NCBI GenBank assembly: GCA_035493835.1
Contig: DATJHO010000038.1
Span: 1 to 49,480, forward strand
Direction of reading: 5' to 3'
Length of the DNA: 49,480 nt
Source of the DNA: DASZTU01 sp035493835
Lineage (GTDB): Bacteria; Pseudomonadota; Alphaproteobacteria; Rhizobiales; Devosiaceae
This document shows positions 17,482 through 26,498 of this stretch, one piece after another; the first letter of the stretch is position 1; every line of letters starts with the position of its first letter. The translations under genes were made by a program, and so were the position numbers. The notes below the pieces were generated by a model that saw nothing but the letters and a program-made list of their open reading frames with translations, ran no database searches and had not been told where the DNA came from.

Positions 17482-18483
17482 TCACCTCCACTTTTCCCGC
17501 CACGTCGGCACCGGATCCGCCGGCGCAGGCGTTGCCAGGTAAATCGCCCGGGAAATAGCCCGCGCGAGGCAGCTGGCGGCGGCGTGGCCGAGCATGATGG
17601 CGTCGAGGATCGGGTCTTCGAGCGGCCGGACGCCCGTGGACACGGCAAAGACCAGGTCGCCGTCGACGGGAGTATGCGACGGGCTCACCGCGCGCGCCAT
17701 CCCGTCCTGGGCGGCAACGGCGAGGCGCTTGGCCTGCGCGGTGGTCAGGGCGGCGTCGGTCGCAACGATGGCGATGGTGGTGTTCGATAGCGCATTGCCG
17801 CGGTTGCGCTTGGTCATGGTGGTGTCGGCATAGGGCACCGGGCCGGGGAAAACGCCGACCCCGCCGAACTCCCGCTCCATTTCGAACGGCGCCGCCCAGA
17901 AATTCGGCCGATCGCCGACAGTGGCGCTGCCCGTCGGGTTCGCGGCCACCAGCGCGCCGACGGTGATGCCGTTGCCGAGCACCAGCGAGGCCGAGCCAAG
18001 GCCGCCCTTGAGATTGGCCGAGGTCGCCCCCACCCCCGCACCGGCGGTGCCCAGCGCAAAATCCTCCGACGCATTGGCGAGCGCCCGCGCGCCCAACGCC
18101 CGGTATGGATTTTCCATCCAGTTCTTGTCGCCGCCGTTGATCAGATCGAAGAGGATCGCCCCGGGAACGATCGGCACGGTCGCCTCGCCGACGCGAAAAC
18201 CCCGCCCCATCCGGCGCAGGCCATCGGAGATACCGGAGCCGGCATCGAGCCCGAAGGCCGAACCGCCGGAAAGGAACAGCGCATCGACCGCTTCCACCAG
18301 CTTGTCGGGCGCAAGCAATTCGGTTTCGCGTGTCCCCGGCGAGCCACCCATCACGTCGACTGAGGCGATGAACGGACGATCGCCCACCAGAACCGTGGTG
18401 CCGGTCTTGATGAGATGGTCTTCGGCATTGCCGACGCGCAAGCCCGCGACGTCGGTGATCAGATTACGTGGTCCCGGTTTCAT
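17482..18483 (-). CDS. P1 family peptidase (S58, DmpA/beta-aminopeptidase type)
   Basis: 333 residues. S58 peptidases cleave themselves into two chains and use the new N-terminal Ser/Thr as nucleophile. Here the likely site is N234|T235 in GNALSNTTIAIVATDAAL; upstream features are GLRVGNAEDHLIKTG, FLSGGSAFGLDAGSGI and GTAGAGVGATSANLKGG. No signal peptide, so cytoplasmic. It starts 5 bp after the SDR stop and forms a two-gene operon with it. The substrate (N-terminal amino acid amides, beta-peptides or a modified metabolite) cannot be told from sequence. Confidence 0.88.
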   Translation of the reverse strand: MKPGPRNLITDVAGLRVGNAEDHLIKTGTTVLVGDRPFIASVDVMGGSPGTRETELLAPDKLVEAVDALFLSGGSAFGLDAGSGISDGLRRMGRGFRVGEATVPIVPGAILFDLINGGDKNWMENPYRALGARALANASEDFALGTAGAGVGATSANLKGGLGSASLVLGNGITVGALVAANPTGSATVGDRPNFWAAPFEMEREFGGVGVFPGPVPYADTTMTKRNRGNALSNTTIAIVATDAALTTAQAKRLAVAAQDGMARAVSPSHTPVDGDLVFAVSTGVRPLEDPILDAIMLGHAAASCLARAISRAIYLATPAPADPVPTWREKWR

Positions 18484-18488
18484 GCTCG

Positions 18489-19235
18489 CTAGATCACCCG
18501 CCCGCCATCGACCTCGAGCGCCACGCCCGTAACCATCGAGGCTTCATCCGAGCAGAGATAGCAGGCTGCATTGCCTATGTCCTCCGGGGTGGAGAAGCGG
18601 CCGAGCGGAATGGTGGAGAGGAATTTTGCCCGCATCTCGGGCGTGTCCTCGCCCATAAAAGTCTTGAGCAGCGGCGTTTCGCCGGCCACGGGGTTGAGGG
18701 CGTTCACGCGAATGCCGTGGGGGGCGAGTTCCACCGCCATCGACTTGGTCGCGGTCACCACCCAACCCTTGCTCGCATTGTACCAGGAGAGCCGCGGGCG
18801 CGGGCTCACGGCGGCGGTCGAGGCGATGTTGAGGATGGCGCCTTTCTTGCGCGCTTTCATGTGCGGCACCAGCGCCTGCGCCGTCAGATAGACCGACTTG
18901 ATGTTGACGCCCAGCACCCGATCGAAATCGGTCTCGGAAACATCCTCCATGGCCATCGGCAGATGCGACACGCCAGCATTATTGACGAGGAAATCGAGGT
19001 GGCCAAAAGTCCTGAGCGCCGCCTCCGCCATCGCCTCGACGCTGTCCCGCCTGGACACGTCTACGCCCATGGCAATGGCATGCTGGCCCAGATCATGCGC
19101 CAGCGCGTTGGCCATCTCGGCATTGATATCGGCGATCACCACCCGCGCGCCCTCGGCCACGAACTTGGTGACGATCCCTGCCCCAAACCCCGACGCCCCG
19201 CCGGTGACGATTGCGGTCTTGCCTGCAAGTCTCAT
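18489..19235 (-). CDS. SDR family NAD(P)-dependent oxidoreductase
   Basis: 248 residues from the ATG at 19233-19235, with GGGAGGA at the right distance. Classical SDR: cofactor motif TGGASGFGAG (11-20), D37 in VIADIN suggesting NAD preference, NNAG (86-89), and catalytic S139, Y152 and K156 (YNASK) with N111. The C-terminal AACYLCSDEASMVTGVALEVDGGRVI is the family's usual end. Probably a 3-ketoacyl-reductase- or sugar-dehydrogenase-like enzyme acting on the same pathway as the P1 peptidase behind it. Substrate unknown. Confidence 0.92.
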   Translation of the reverse strand: MRLAGKTAIVTGGASGFGAGIVTKFVAEGARVVIADINAEMANALAHDLGQHAIAMGVDVSRRDSVEAMAEAALRTFGHLDFLVNNAGVSHLPMAMEDVSETDFDRVLGVNIKSVYLTAQALVPHMKARKKGAILNIASTAAVSPRPRLSWYNASKGWVVTATKSMAVELAPHGIRVNALNPVAGETPLLKTFMGEDTPEMRAKFLSTIPLGRFSTPEDIGNAACYLCSDEASMVTGVALEVDGGRVI

Positions 19236-19506
19236 TCGTTCCTCCCGAAACACTGTCTTCCCTTTTCCCCCAAGGCGGGTGAGGCGTGGGCCACCAACGC
19301 AACGCCCGTGGCTTACCCCTTTGCACTACCCTGGATCGCGTCCGGGGCAGGCTCTTCTCCCGCAGAGGAGATTGTAGAAAATAAGTGAAAGGGCAAGGAC
19401 GGATCGGTTGCATCGTTCAGGCATCCCGGCAAGCGACGCCGCCAAACGATAGGCCATTGATAGCGGAGTGGTTCAAAGCCGCGCTAACGCCGCGACAAAC
19501 GCATCT

Positions 19507-20931
19507 TCATGCGTCGGAGATGGAATGACGCGATTTGGTCCGTACCGAGGCCTGGGCGGAAGGCCTGCGGAGCAAGGCGGGTCTTTCCTTCGCGGCCCGT
19601 TTCCCTTCCAGCGGCCGCTTTCCGGGCCGGGGAGACCGTGGGGGTAACGTTGCCGCTTTGGTCCCGCTATCGGCGATCCAAAAACCGCTCGCGAGGAGAA
19701 AGAGGAAGACGCAATAGGTCGCGTTCCAGAAGTGCAGCGTCCAGCCACAGAGAAAAAAGCTCGTCATCGAGAGGAGGTAGGCAACCCGGTAAAGCTGCGC
19801 CCGATCGTCCTTCAGGGACTTGAAGCCCACTGTCGCCACGCTTCCTACGAAAATCAGCATCATCAGGAAGGCGCCCGGTAAGCCGAAGTCGACGCCGTGG
19901 GTAAGCCAGAACATGTCGATGCTCCGCGCCATCCAATCCGGGCGGTCGTAGGCCTCGAATCCGATGCCGAAGATGGGGTGACGCATTATCGTGGCTACGC
20001 CGTAGTCCCACTCGAGCAATCGATAGTAGGCGTCAAAGCGGTCAAAAACTGGCGCATGCGTAACGTAGAAGGCCGGAACCGACTGGGTGGACGTGAGCGA
20101 GATGCCGATCCACACCCCCGCGAGCAGCCCCCAAAGGAGTTTCCACCGTGCCTTGAACCGACCGAGCGCCCAGTTCCACAACAGCAGCACGAACTGTGCA
20201 GCGACGCCGCTCAGCGGCCCCGAGGAGAGCGACAGAAACGCGACAAGGGCAACCAGTGCGGTCTGCAACCATCGTTTCAGCAAGGGCTGGCCCTCGCCGA
20301 GGACGAGATGGGTCATGGCGAAAATGCTGCCGCAGAATGTCCCGAACAGGAGCGGATGCTCGAACGGCCCTTGGGCTCGGTACAGGCCCCATCGAATATC
20401 CATCATCGTGACGTCGATCGCCGGCATCACGAGGCGCGCCATTGCCAGAATCGGCTTCTGCCCAGTGAGCACTTCGAACAAGGCAAAGGGCAGGAGAACG
20501 AGGATGATCTTGAACAGCAACGCGACCACGTTCTTGAAGTCGTCAGCGCTGCGAATGTAGCAACGTGCGAGGAAATAGGCTCCGGCGGTCTCGACGAAGA
20601 TCAGGCCGCCCGACCGTATCGCCGTGGCGAAATCGTAGTTTGCGGTGAAGGCAATCACGGCCCAGAGGCAATAGCCGAGGACAGCGATGTCGGCGATCCG
20701 GATGCGACCGGCCTTGCCGCTGGCCCACATCGCCAGGCAGGGCAGCACACTGAAAAGTAGAAAGATGCGAGAAGGCGAAAGTCGCGAGTCACCTATGTTG
20801 ATGACCCATGGCACGACGAGCAGAATTAGGAAAATCGTGACCGGCCATGGCAGCTTTCGGGTGTCGGGGCGCGCGCCCAAAAGCCCCCTTCCCTGTGGCA
20901 CACCCCGCCCAATTGCCTCCGCCAAAGCCAT
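19507..20931 (-). CDS. O-antigen ligase/polymerase-like membrane protein
   Basis: 474 residues from the ATG at 20929-20931 (GGGGATG upstream); a longer frame to 21012 adds 27 residues with no membrane character. About ten to twelve hydrophobic spans. The large periplasmic loop after the middle spans contains RLLEWDYGVATIMRHPIFGIGFEAYD, a hallmark of Wzy_C/O-antigen ligase proteins (R...W...hPhfGhG). The C-terminal ~60 residues are basic and cytoplasmic. Likely transfers or polymerises a surface polysaccharide; it stands alone, apart from the divergent methyltransferase, so no complete polysaccharide cluster is in view. Confidence 0.82.
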   Translation of the reverse strand: MALAEAIGRGVPQGRGLLGARPDTRKLPWPVTIFLILLVVPWVINIGDSRLSPSRIFLLFSVLPCLAMWASGKAGRIRIADIAVLGYCLWAVIAFTANYDFATAIRSGGLIFVETAGAYFLARCYIRSADDFKNVVALLFKIILVLLPFALFEVLTGQKPILAMARLVMPAIDVTMMDIRWGLYRAQGPFEHPLLFGTFCGSIFAMTHLVLGEGQPLLKRWLQTALVALVAFLSLSSGPLSGVAAQFVLLLWNWALGRFKARWKLLWGLLAGVWIGISLTSTQSVPAFYVTHAPVFDRFDAYYRLLEWDYGVATIMRHPIFGIGFEAYDRPDWMARSIDMFWLTHGVDFGLPGAFLMMLIFVGSVATVGFKSLKDDRAQLYRVAYLLSMTSFFLCGWTLHFWNATYCVFLFLLASGFWIADSGTKAATLPPRSPRPGKRPLEGKRAAKERPALLRRPSAQASVRTKSRHSISDA

Positions 20932-21501
20932 ACCGGCACATCCCCAAAGGCGCCGTGTCGACACCGGACCGGGATGCAACCTTCGACTTTCAGAACAGCA
21001 AACTCCATACACCCGGCATAATCAAAACGTTCAATATGGCACTCGGCCTGATTGGATTGAACGAGCAAGCGAATAGCCACTGGATATAGTGTTCGTTTCT
21101 GGACCAACCGCTCGGCTAGCCCGTTTTAATCCCCGCAGAGTCGTGACAACGAAGTGAATGTCGGAGGCCGTTTTGAAATTCAGTGATGTGCGTTGCGCCT
21201 GAGCAAATTTCCGCCCGTCGCGACGAGGATCAGCAAATCGCCGCGCAAGCCGGCAACGTCTTCTGCAACCCGTCGACCGCTCGGCCCCCAAGGATATTCC
21301 AGCTAAATAGGTCCAGCTTACATCTATTGAGCAGACACCTGATCTCAATGGGGGGTTTCCTTATTTCTGGCTGCGGTGTCGTGTCTGCAACTGGACTTGT
21401 TCCTATTTCTGCTCCTCGTCGGAAACGGCGTTTGGCTCGCCGAAGACGGCAACGAGCAAGCAGCACAAAGAGAGGTCACCAGTGCCAGATGGGGAATCCA
21501 G
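20932..21501. other. 570-bp divergent intergenic region
   Basis: Lies between the O-antigen-ligase-like gene and the methyltransferase. It reads visibly less GC-rich than its surroundings and must carry both promoters, but I could not pick convincing -35/-10 pairs. No tRNA-like, repeat or long open frame with a ribosome site was seen. Confidence 0.5.
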
Positions 21502-22278
21502 ATGAGCGTTAATCAGCCGCCGGCGACCAGTGGTCGAGTGCAGAGCTGGGAGCGCGATACCGGCGAGGCGATGTCCCCGGCAGCGGCGTTGGCGCAGGCC
21601 CAGGACGTGATCGTCGCGAGTTTTCGCGACAAGCCCGTTCGCGTCTACGAGGCCGGTGGCGGATCAGTATCGGTGTTGCCCCTCGATAGGTTCAAGGGGC
21701 ACCGGATTACTGTCGTCGACATCGACGAGGTGCAATTGGGCCAGAACCGGTACGCCGACGAAAGGGTTCTCGGCAACATCGAAACCCACCGGTTTCCGCC
21801 GAACAGCTTCGACCTGGTCGTCTGCCACAATGTGCTGGAGCACCTCGAGGCCGCTGACCAGGCCGTGCGGCGCTTTTACGAGGCGTTGGCTCCCGGCGGG
21901 CTTGTCTTTATATCGGCGCCGAACCCAGCCTCGTTCACCGGCATGGTTACCAAATACACGCCGCACTGGTTTCATGTGTGGGTATATCGTGTGCTGCTGC
22001 GGGACAAGAATGCAGGCAAACCAGGTCAACACCCGTTCCGCACCGTGTACCATCCCATCGTAAACCCGCAAGCGCTGCTGAAATTCTCGAACTCGGTCGG
22101 GTTCGAGGTGCTGCAACTGAACCAGTTCGTCAGCAAGAACCTGTCGGAACTTCGCCAGTCACGGCCCTTGTTCGCGCGGAGCCTCGAATACGGGATCGCA
22201 ATCCTCGATGTGCTCACCTTGCGCAGGCTGCCGCTCTTGCTGGGCGATTATCACGTCATTCTGCGCAAGCCCGGATAA
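21502..22278 (+). CDS. Class I SAM-dependent methyltransferase
   Basis: 258 residues from the ATG at 21502 (GGGGAATCC upstream). The SAM-binding region is VRVYEAGGGSVSVLP (motif I, with AGGG in place of the usual GxGxG), then VVDIDEVQ, and FDLVVCHNVLEHLEAAD (motif post-II, typical Methyltransf_11). APGGLVFISAPNP follows. The C-terminal third, with HPFRTVYHPIVNP, is not recognised and may bind the acceptor. An in-frame GTG at 21376 would add a hydrophobic 42-residue leader, but no ribosome site supports it. Given the divergent Wzy-like gene, a polysaccharide or lipid acceptor is possible. Confidence 0.82.
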   Translation: MSVNQPPATSGRVQSWERDTGEAMSPAAALAQAQDVIVASFRDKPVRVYEAGGGSVSVLPLDRFKGHRITVVDIDEVQLGQNRYADERVLGNIETHRFPPNSFDLVVCHNVLEHLEAADQAVRRFYEALAPGGLVFISAPNPASFTGMVTKYTPHWFHVWVYRVLLRDKNAGKPGQHPFRTVYHPIVNPQALLKFSNSVGFEVLQLNQFVSKNLSELRQSRPLFARSLEYGIAILDVLTLRRLPLLLGDYHVILRKPG

Positions 22279-22357
22279 GTCGCGCTGGTTGCTGTGAGAT
22301 TTCCAGAACGGCAGCTTCACCAATAGCGACAACGGCCGCAAGGAAGGAGCTGTCGCC

Positions 22358-23815
22358 CTACCCGTGATGGGCCGCTACCGTCTTCAGCACCGAGAACCCG
22401 TACAGTGCCTCAAAACCTTTCTCGCGGCCATGGCCGGAACGGCCGACGCCGCCGAACGGTAGTTCCACGCCGCCGCCGGCGCCATAATTGTTGATGAACA
22501 CCTGCCCGGCCCGGATCCTTTTGGCCAGCCGCATCTGGCGACCGCCATCCAGCGTCCAGACGCCCGCGACCAGACCGTAGTCTGTGCCGTTGGCGATGGC
22601 GACCGCTTGCTCCTCGTCATCGAACGGGATCACCACCTGCACCGGCCCGAAGACCTCCTCCTGAGCCACGCGATCAGTGGGCGAGATGCCGGCGAGCAGC
22701 ATCGGCGGCACGTAGTGGCCACCAGGAGGGGCTTCGTCGATGACCGTTCCCTGCCCCGCGACAACGGCGCCGCTACCGAGCGTGCTCGTAAATCCCTCCA
22801 CGATCTCTTTCTGCCGGGCCGAAACCAGCGGGCCGAGGTCGAAATCGGCGAGCGCCGGCCCCACTCTCAGGGCGCGGTAGCGCTCGCCCATGCGTTCGAC
22901 CAACTGGTCGTAAATCGAGCGCTGCACCAGGATGCGCGAGCTGGCGGAGCAAGTCTGGCCGGCGTTCTGGATGCCGGCGTTGACCAGGAAGGGCAGCGCC
23001 TTGTCGAGGTCGGCGTCGGCAAAGACGAGTTGCGGCGACTTGCCGCCGAGCTCGAGCGTCACCGGCACGACATTTGCGGCCGCCGCCATCTGCACCAGTT
23101 GGCCGACGGCATTGGAGCCCGTGAACGAGATATGATTGACGCCCCGGTGGGTAGCAAGCGCCGCACCGGCCTCTTCGCCGAGGCCCGGTACGACGTTGAG
23201 CGCACCGGCCGGCAGGCCGGCCTCATGCGCGATTGCGGCGAAGGCGATTGCCGTGAGGCAAGCTTCCTCAGCGGGCTTGAGCACGGCGGCATTGCCCATG
23301 GCGAGCGCGCCGCCGACCGAACGGCCGATGATCTGCATCGGATAGTTCCACGGCACGATGTGGCCGGTCACCCCATGCGGCTGGCGCAGCGTATAAACCG
23401 TGTAGCCGTCGAGATAGGGAATGGTTTCGCCATGGATCTTGTCCGCGGCGCCACCATAAAACTCCATGTAGCGGGCGAGCGCGATCGCATCCGCCCGCGC
23501 CTGCTTCAGCGGCTTGCCGACATCGATGGCCTCGAGCCGGGCAAGCTCCTCCACGCGCTCCAGCACTTTCTGGCCGATGCGCGTGAGGATGCGCCCGCGT
23601 TCGCCGGCCGACATGCGCCCCCAATCCCCCTCCAGCGCAGCCTGCGCCGCCGTGACCGCGCGGTCGATGTCGGCAGCGCCGCCGCGCCCGATCTCGCCGA
23701 TGATGGAGCCGTCGGAGGGATTTTCGAGCGGCAGCGCCTCGCGCGATTCCGTCGGCAGCCAATGGCCACCGATGAAGCACTTAGTCGGGTCGAACCAGAG
23801 ATTGAGGTTGATCAT
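22358..23815 (-). CDS. NAD(P)-dependent aldehyde dehydrogenase
   Basis: 485 residues, standard ALDH length. Catalytic Cys289 in NAGQTCSASSR and general base Glu255 in ELGGKSPQ are present, along with N157 in PWNYP and the cofactor segment KPAEEACL. FGPVQVVIPFDDEEQA and NNYGAGGGVELPFGGVGRSGHGRE complete the fold. Oxidises an aldehyde to the acid in the cytoplasm; the substrate is not deducible. It lies downstream of the peptide importer on the same strand, separated by a palindromic repeat, so it may or may not be co-transcribed. Confidence 0.93.
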   Translation of the reverse strand: MINLNLWFDPTKCFIGGHWLPTESREALPLENPSDGSIIGEIGRGGAADIDRAVTAAQAALEGDWGRMSAGERGRILTRIGQKVLERVEELARLEAIDVGKPLKQARADAIALARYMEFYGGAADKIHGETIPYLDGYTVYTLRQPHGVTGHIVPWNYPMQIIGRSVGGALAMGNAAVLKPAEEACLTAIAFAAIAHEAGLPAGALNVVPGLGEEAGAALATHRGVNHISFTGSNAVGQLVQMAAAANVVPVTLELGGKSPQLVFADADLDKALPFLVNAGIQNAGQTCSASSRILVQRSIYDQLVERMGERYRALRVGPALADFDLGPLVSARQKEIVEGFTSTLGSGAVVAGQGTVIDEAPPGGHYVPPMLLAGISPTDRVAQEEVFGPVQVVIPFDDEEQAVAIANGTDYGLVAGVWTLDGGRQMRLAKRIRAGQVFINNYGAGGGVELPFGGVGRSGHGREKGFEALYGFSVLKTVAAHHG

Positions 23816-23886
23816 GGTGGTGCTCGGCTTGGGTTGATCGGCTTATTGTTTCGTCTGGGCGTTGTTCAGGTTCGTTTCCTTGGCTA

Positions 23887-24001
23887 CCCCTCACCGGCCT
23901 GCCGGCCACCCTCTCCCCGGAGGGGGCGAGGGTTTTCTCACCTGCAACCCTCGCGGTGCATCGTCCCCTCGCCCCTCTGGGGAGAGGGTCAGGGTGAGGG
24001 G
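23887..24001. repeat. Long imperfect inverted repeat (CCCCTCACC...GAGGGG type)
   Basis: Left arm 23887-23932 and right arm 23965-24001 share, in opposite orientation, CCCCTCACC, CCCTCTCCCC and AGGGG-GCGAGGG blocks. Such CCCTCACC/CTCTCCCC elements are abundant between genes in Rhizobiales (recalled). The right arm runs into the ABC ATPase gene and encodes its last residues and stop codon. Possibly doubles as a terminator. Confidence 0.75.
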
Positions 24002-25626
24002 GAGCCAAACAATTCAGCCCTTCTAGCCAACGCCGTCTCCAGCGTCGGCGCAGCCGCGATCAGTTCGCGGGTATAGGCGTGCTGCGGATGGCTGAAGACT
24101 TGGTCGGTCGGACCGGACTCTACAATTTCTCCCGACTTCATAACCAGCACCCGATCCGTGATCGACCGGACGACATGCAAGTCGTGCGAGATGAAGAGAT
24201 ATGAGAGCTTCAGCCTGCCCGAAAGCTCCGCCAGCAAATCAAGAATTTGCGCCCGGATCGAAACGTCGAGCGCCGACACTGCCTCGTCGAGGATGATCAG
24301 CGCCGGCCGGATGATCAGCGCCCGGGCGATGGCGATGCGTTGCCGTTGGCCGCCGGAGAATTCATGCGGGTACTTTTCCCCATCCGAAGCAACAAGGCCG
24401 ACGGTCTCCAGCGCCTCGACGATGCGCTTTTCGCGCTCCGCGCCGGTGGGAGCCTCTGTGCCGAGCAGGTGAAATGGTTCGGTCACCAGCCGCGATACCC
24501 GATGGCGCGGATTGAACGAGCCGTAAGGATCCTGGAACACCACCTGCATTTTCCGCCGTGCCTTGGCTGAGGCGCCCGTTACCGCGTTGAGTGTTTCACC
24601 GTCGAGCGCCACCACCCCGCCCTGCAGCGGATCGAGCGCCATGATGGCCCGGGCGAGGGTCGACTTTCCGGAGCCGGATTCGCCCACCAGCCCAACATTC
24701 TCGCCCCGTCCGATGGTAAGGCTCACGCCCTTCACGGCACGGTAGTGGTCGGTCTTGCCGAACAGCGACTTGCGCGGCAGGCGATACTCGCGCACGACGT
24801 TTTTCGCGCTGAGCACAGGCGGAGTTTCCGGGTCTGGCGCCGGCGGGGACTCGCGAGCCGGAACGTGGCTCGAAGCTTCGAACAGCGCCCGGGTATAGGG
24901 ATGGCGCCTGTCGCGGAACACGGCACCGGTCTCTCCCGCCTCGACCAGCTCTCCACCCCGCATGAGGGCCACGCGGTCGGCAAGGCCCGCGACCACCGCG
25001 AGGTCGTGGGTGATGAAAATCATCCCCATGCCGTCCTCGCTGACGAGGCGCTTCAATAGGATCAGGATTTGCGCCTGCGTGGTCACATCGAGCGCCGTCG
25101 TGGGCTCGTCGGCAATCAGCAGGCGCGGCCGCAGCGCGATCGCCATGGCGATGACGACTCGCTGGCGCTGGCCACCGGAGAGCTCGTGCGGATAGCGATC
25201 GAGAGGAAACCGTTCGGCAGAAAGTCCCACCCGGTCGAGCGTCTCGCGGGCGATATTTGCTGCTACCGCACGCGAGGCCTTGGTGTGGGTAAGAACCGTC
25301 TCTGCCACCTGCTCGCCGATGGTCTTCAGCGGATCGAGCGCCGTCATCGGCTCCTGGAACACCATGCCGATGTCCTTGCCGCGGATGCCGCACATCTCGC
25401 GCTCGGATTTTTGCAGCAGTTCCACCCCGTCGAGCAGGATCGAGCCGGAGGCCCTGGCGCCCTCCGGCAGCAACCGCATGATGGAGAGCGCGGTCATCGA
25501 CTTGCCCGAGCCGGATTCGCCGATGATGCCGAGGATCTCGCCCTTGCCCACGGCGAGGTCGATGCCCTTGAGAATCCGGGCGCTGCCGATCTCGAGCGCC
25601 AGTCCTTTGACGTCGAGGAGACTCAT
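23989..25626 (-). CDS. Peptide ABC transporter ATPase, two fused ATP-binding domains (DppD-DppF type)
   Basis: 545 residues. The N-terminal half holds Walker A GESGSGKS (36-43) and signature LSGGQRQRV; the second half holds another GESGSGKST (~314-322) and FSGGQRQRI (~422). Each half has its own Walker B (LLIADEPTTALDV, LIILDEAVSALDV). Fused DppD/DppF proteins like this serve dipeptide/oligopeptide and glutathione-type importers. ATGA overlap (25623-25626) with the upstream permease. The last residues GSPSP and TGA are supplied by a palindromic repeat. Confidence 0.93.
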   Translation of the reverse strand: MSLLDVKGLALEIGSARILKGIDLAVGKGEILGIIGESGSGKSMTALSIMRLLPEGARASGSILLDGVELLQKSEREMCGIRGKDIGMVFQEPMTALDPLKTIGEQVAETVLTHTKASRAVAANIARETLDRVGLSAERFPLDRYPHELSGGQRQRVVIAMAIALRPRLLIADEPTTALDVTTQAQILILLKRLVSEDGMGMIFITHDLAVVAGLADRVALMRGGELVEAGETGAVFRDRRHPYTRALFEASSHVPARESPPAPDPETPPVLSAKNVVREYRLPRKSLFGKTDHYRAVKGVSLTIGRGENVGLVGESGSGKSTLARAIMALDPLQGGVVALDGETLNAVTGASAKARRKMQVVFQDPYGSFNPRHRVSRLVTEPFHLLGTEAPTGAEREKRIVEALETVGLVASDGEKYPHEFSGGQRQRIAIARALIIRPALIILDEAVSALDVSIRAQILDLLAELSGRLKLSYLFISHDLHVVRSITDRVLVMKSGEIVESGPTDQVFSHPQHAYTRELIAAAPTLETALARRAELFGSPSP

Positions 25627-26498
25627 CGCCGGCCTCTCCTCAGGCGCGGATCGAAAATGTCACGAAGACCGTCGCCCAAAAGGTTCAACCCGAGCACCGT
25701 CAGCACGATGGCAAGGCCGGGAATGATGGCTGTGTGCGGCGCAACCGCGATCAACGTCTGCGCGTCGGCGAGCATCTTGCCCCAGCTTGGGGTCGGCGGC
25801 TGCGCCCCGAGCCCGACATAGGCGAGACCGGCGTCGGCGAGGATGCCGAGCGCGAACTGGATCGTCACCTGCACCACCAGGGTGTTCAGGATGTTGGGAA
25901 GGATATGTTCGACCGATATGCGAACCGGCCCCTTCCCCGCCACCCGCGCGGCAAGGATAAAATCGCGCGTCCACAGCGATAGCGCCGCGCCGCGGCTGAG
26001 GCGGGCAAAAACCGGAATGTTGAAGATGCCGATGGCAATGATTGCATTGACCGCACCCGGGCCGAACACAGCGGTGATCAAGACCGCGATCAGCAGCGCC
26101 GGGAAGGCGAAAACGAGGTCGTTGGCCCGCATGATCACTTCGTCGAGCAGCGTGCCGCGCCGTGCTGCCGCGGCAAGCCCGAGCGGTACGCCGATGACGA
26201 CGCCCACGCCCACCGCGATCAGCGCCACCGCGGTCGAGGTGCGGGCGCCGACCATGATCATCGAGAACATGTCGCGGCCGAAATGGTCGGTGCCGAACCA
26301 ATGGGCAGCCGACACGCCTTTGAGTTTGTCGGGAATATCCAGAGCGGCATAGTCGTAGGGTGTCCAGAAAAACGAGACCAGCGCCAGCAGCACGAAGACT
26401 GCGGTAATCGCGGCACCGACCATGAAACTGGGGGACCGCAGCGCGGCGCGCCAGTAGCTGTCCGGCCGTTCGGAGACGAGGACGAAGACATCGGCCAT
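25623..26498 (-). CDS. Peptide ABC transporter permease (DppC-like)
   Basis: 291 residues from the ATG at 26496-26498. N-terminal hydrophobic span, then FGTDHFGRDMFSMIMVGARTS, the DppC-type segment, and the coupling EAA-like region RVAGKGPVRISVEHILPNILNTLVVQ. Ends with WGKMLADAQTL and LNLLGDGLRDIFDPRLR, the usual C-terminus. The ATG overlaps the preceding permease stop by 1 bp (TGATG) and its own stop overlaps the ATPase ATG. The open frame continues far upstream but that part is a shadow of the first permease. Confidence 0.93.
   Translation of the reverse strand: MADVFVLVSERPDSYWRAALRSPSFMVGAAITAVFVLLALVSFFWTPYDYAALDIPDKLKGVSAAHWFGTDHFGRDMFSMIMVGARTSTAVALIAVGVGVVIGVPLGLAAAARRGTLLDEVIMRANDLVFAFPALLIAVLITAVFGPGAVNAIIAIGIFNIPVFARLSRGAALSLWTRDFILAARVAGKGPVRISVEHILPNILNTLVVQVTIQFALGILADAGLAYVGLGAQPPTPSWGKMLADAQTLIAVAPHTAIIPGLAIVLTVLGLNLLGDGLRDIFDPRLRRGRR

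Noticed and set aside
22607..24076. 489-residue plus-strand open frame
   Set aside because: Antisense to the aldehyde dehydrogenase, continuing through a palindromic repeat.
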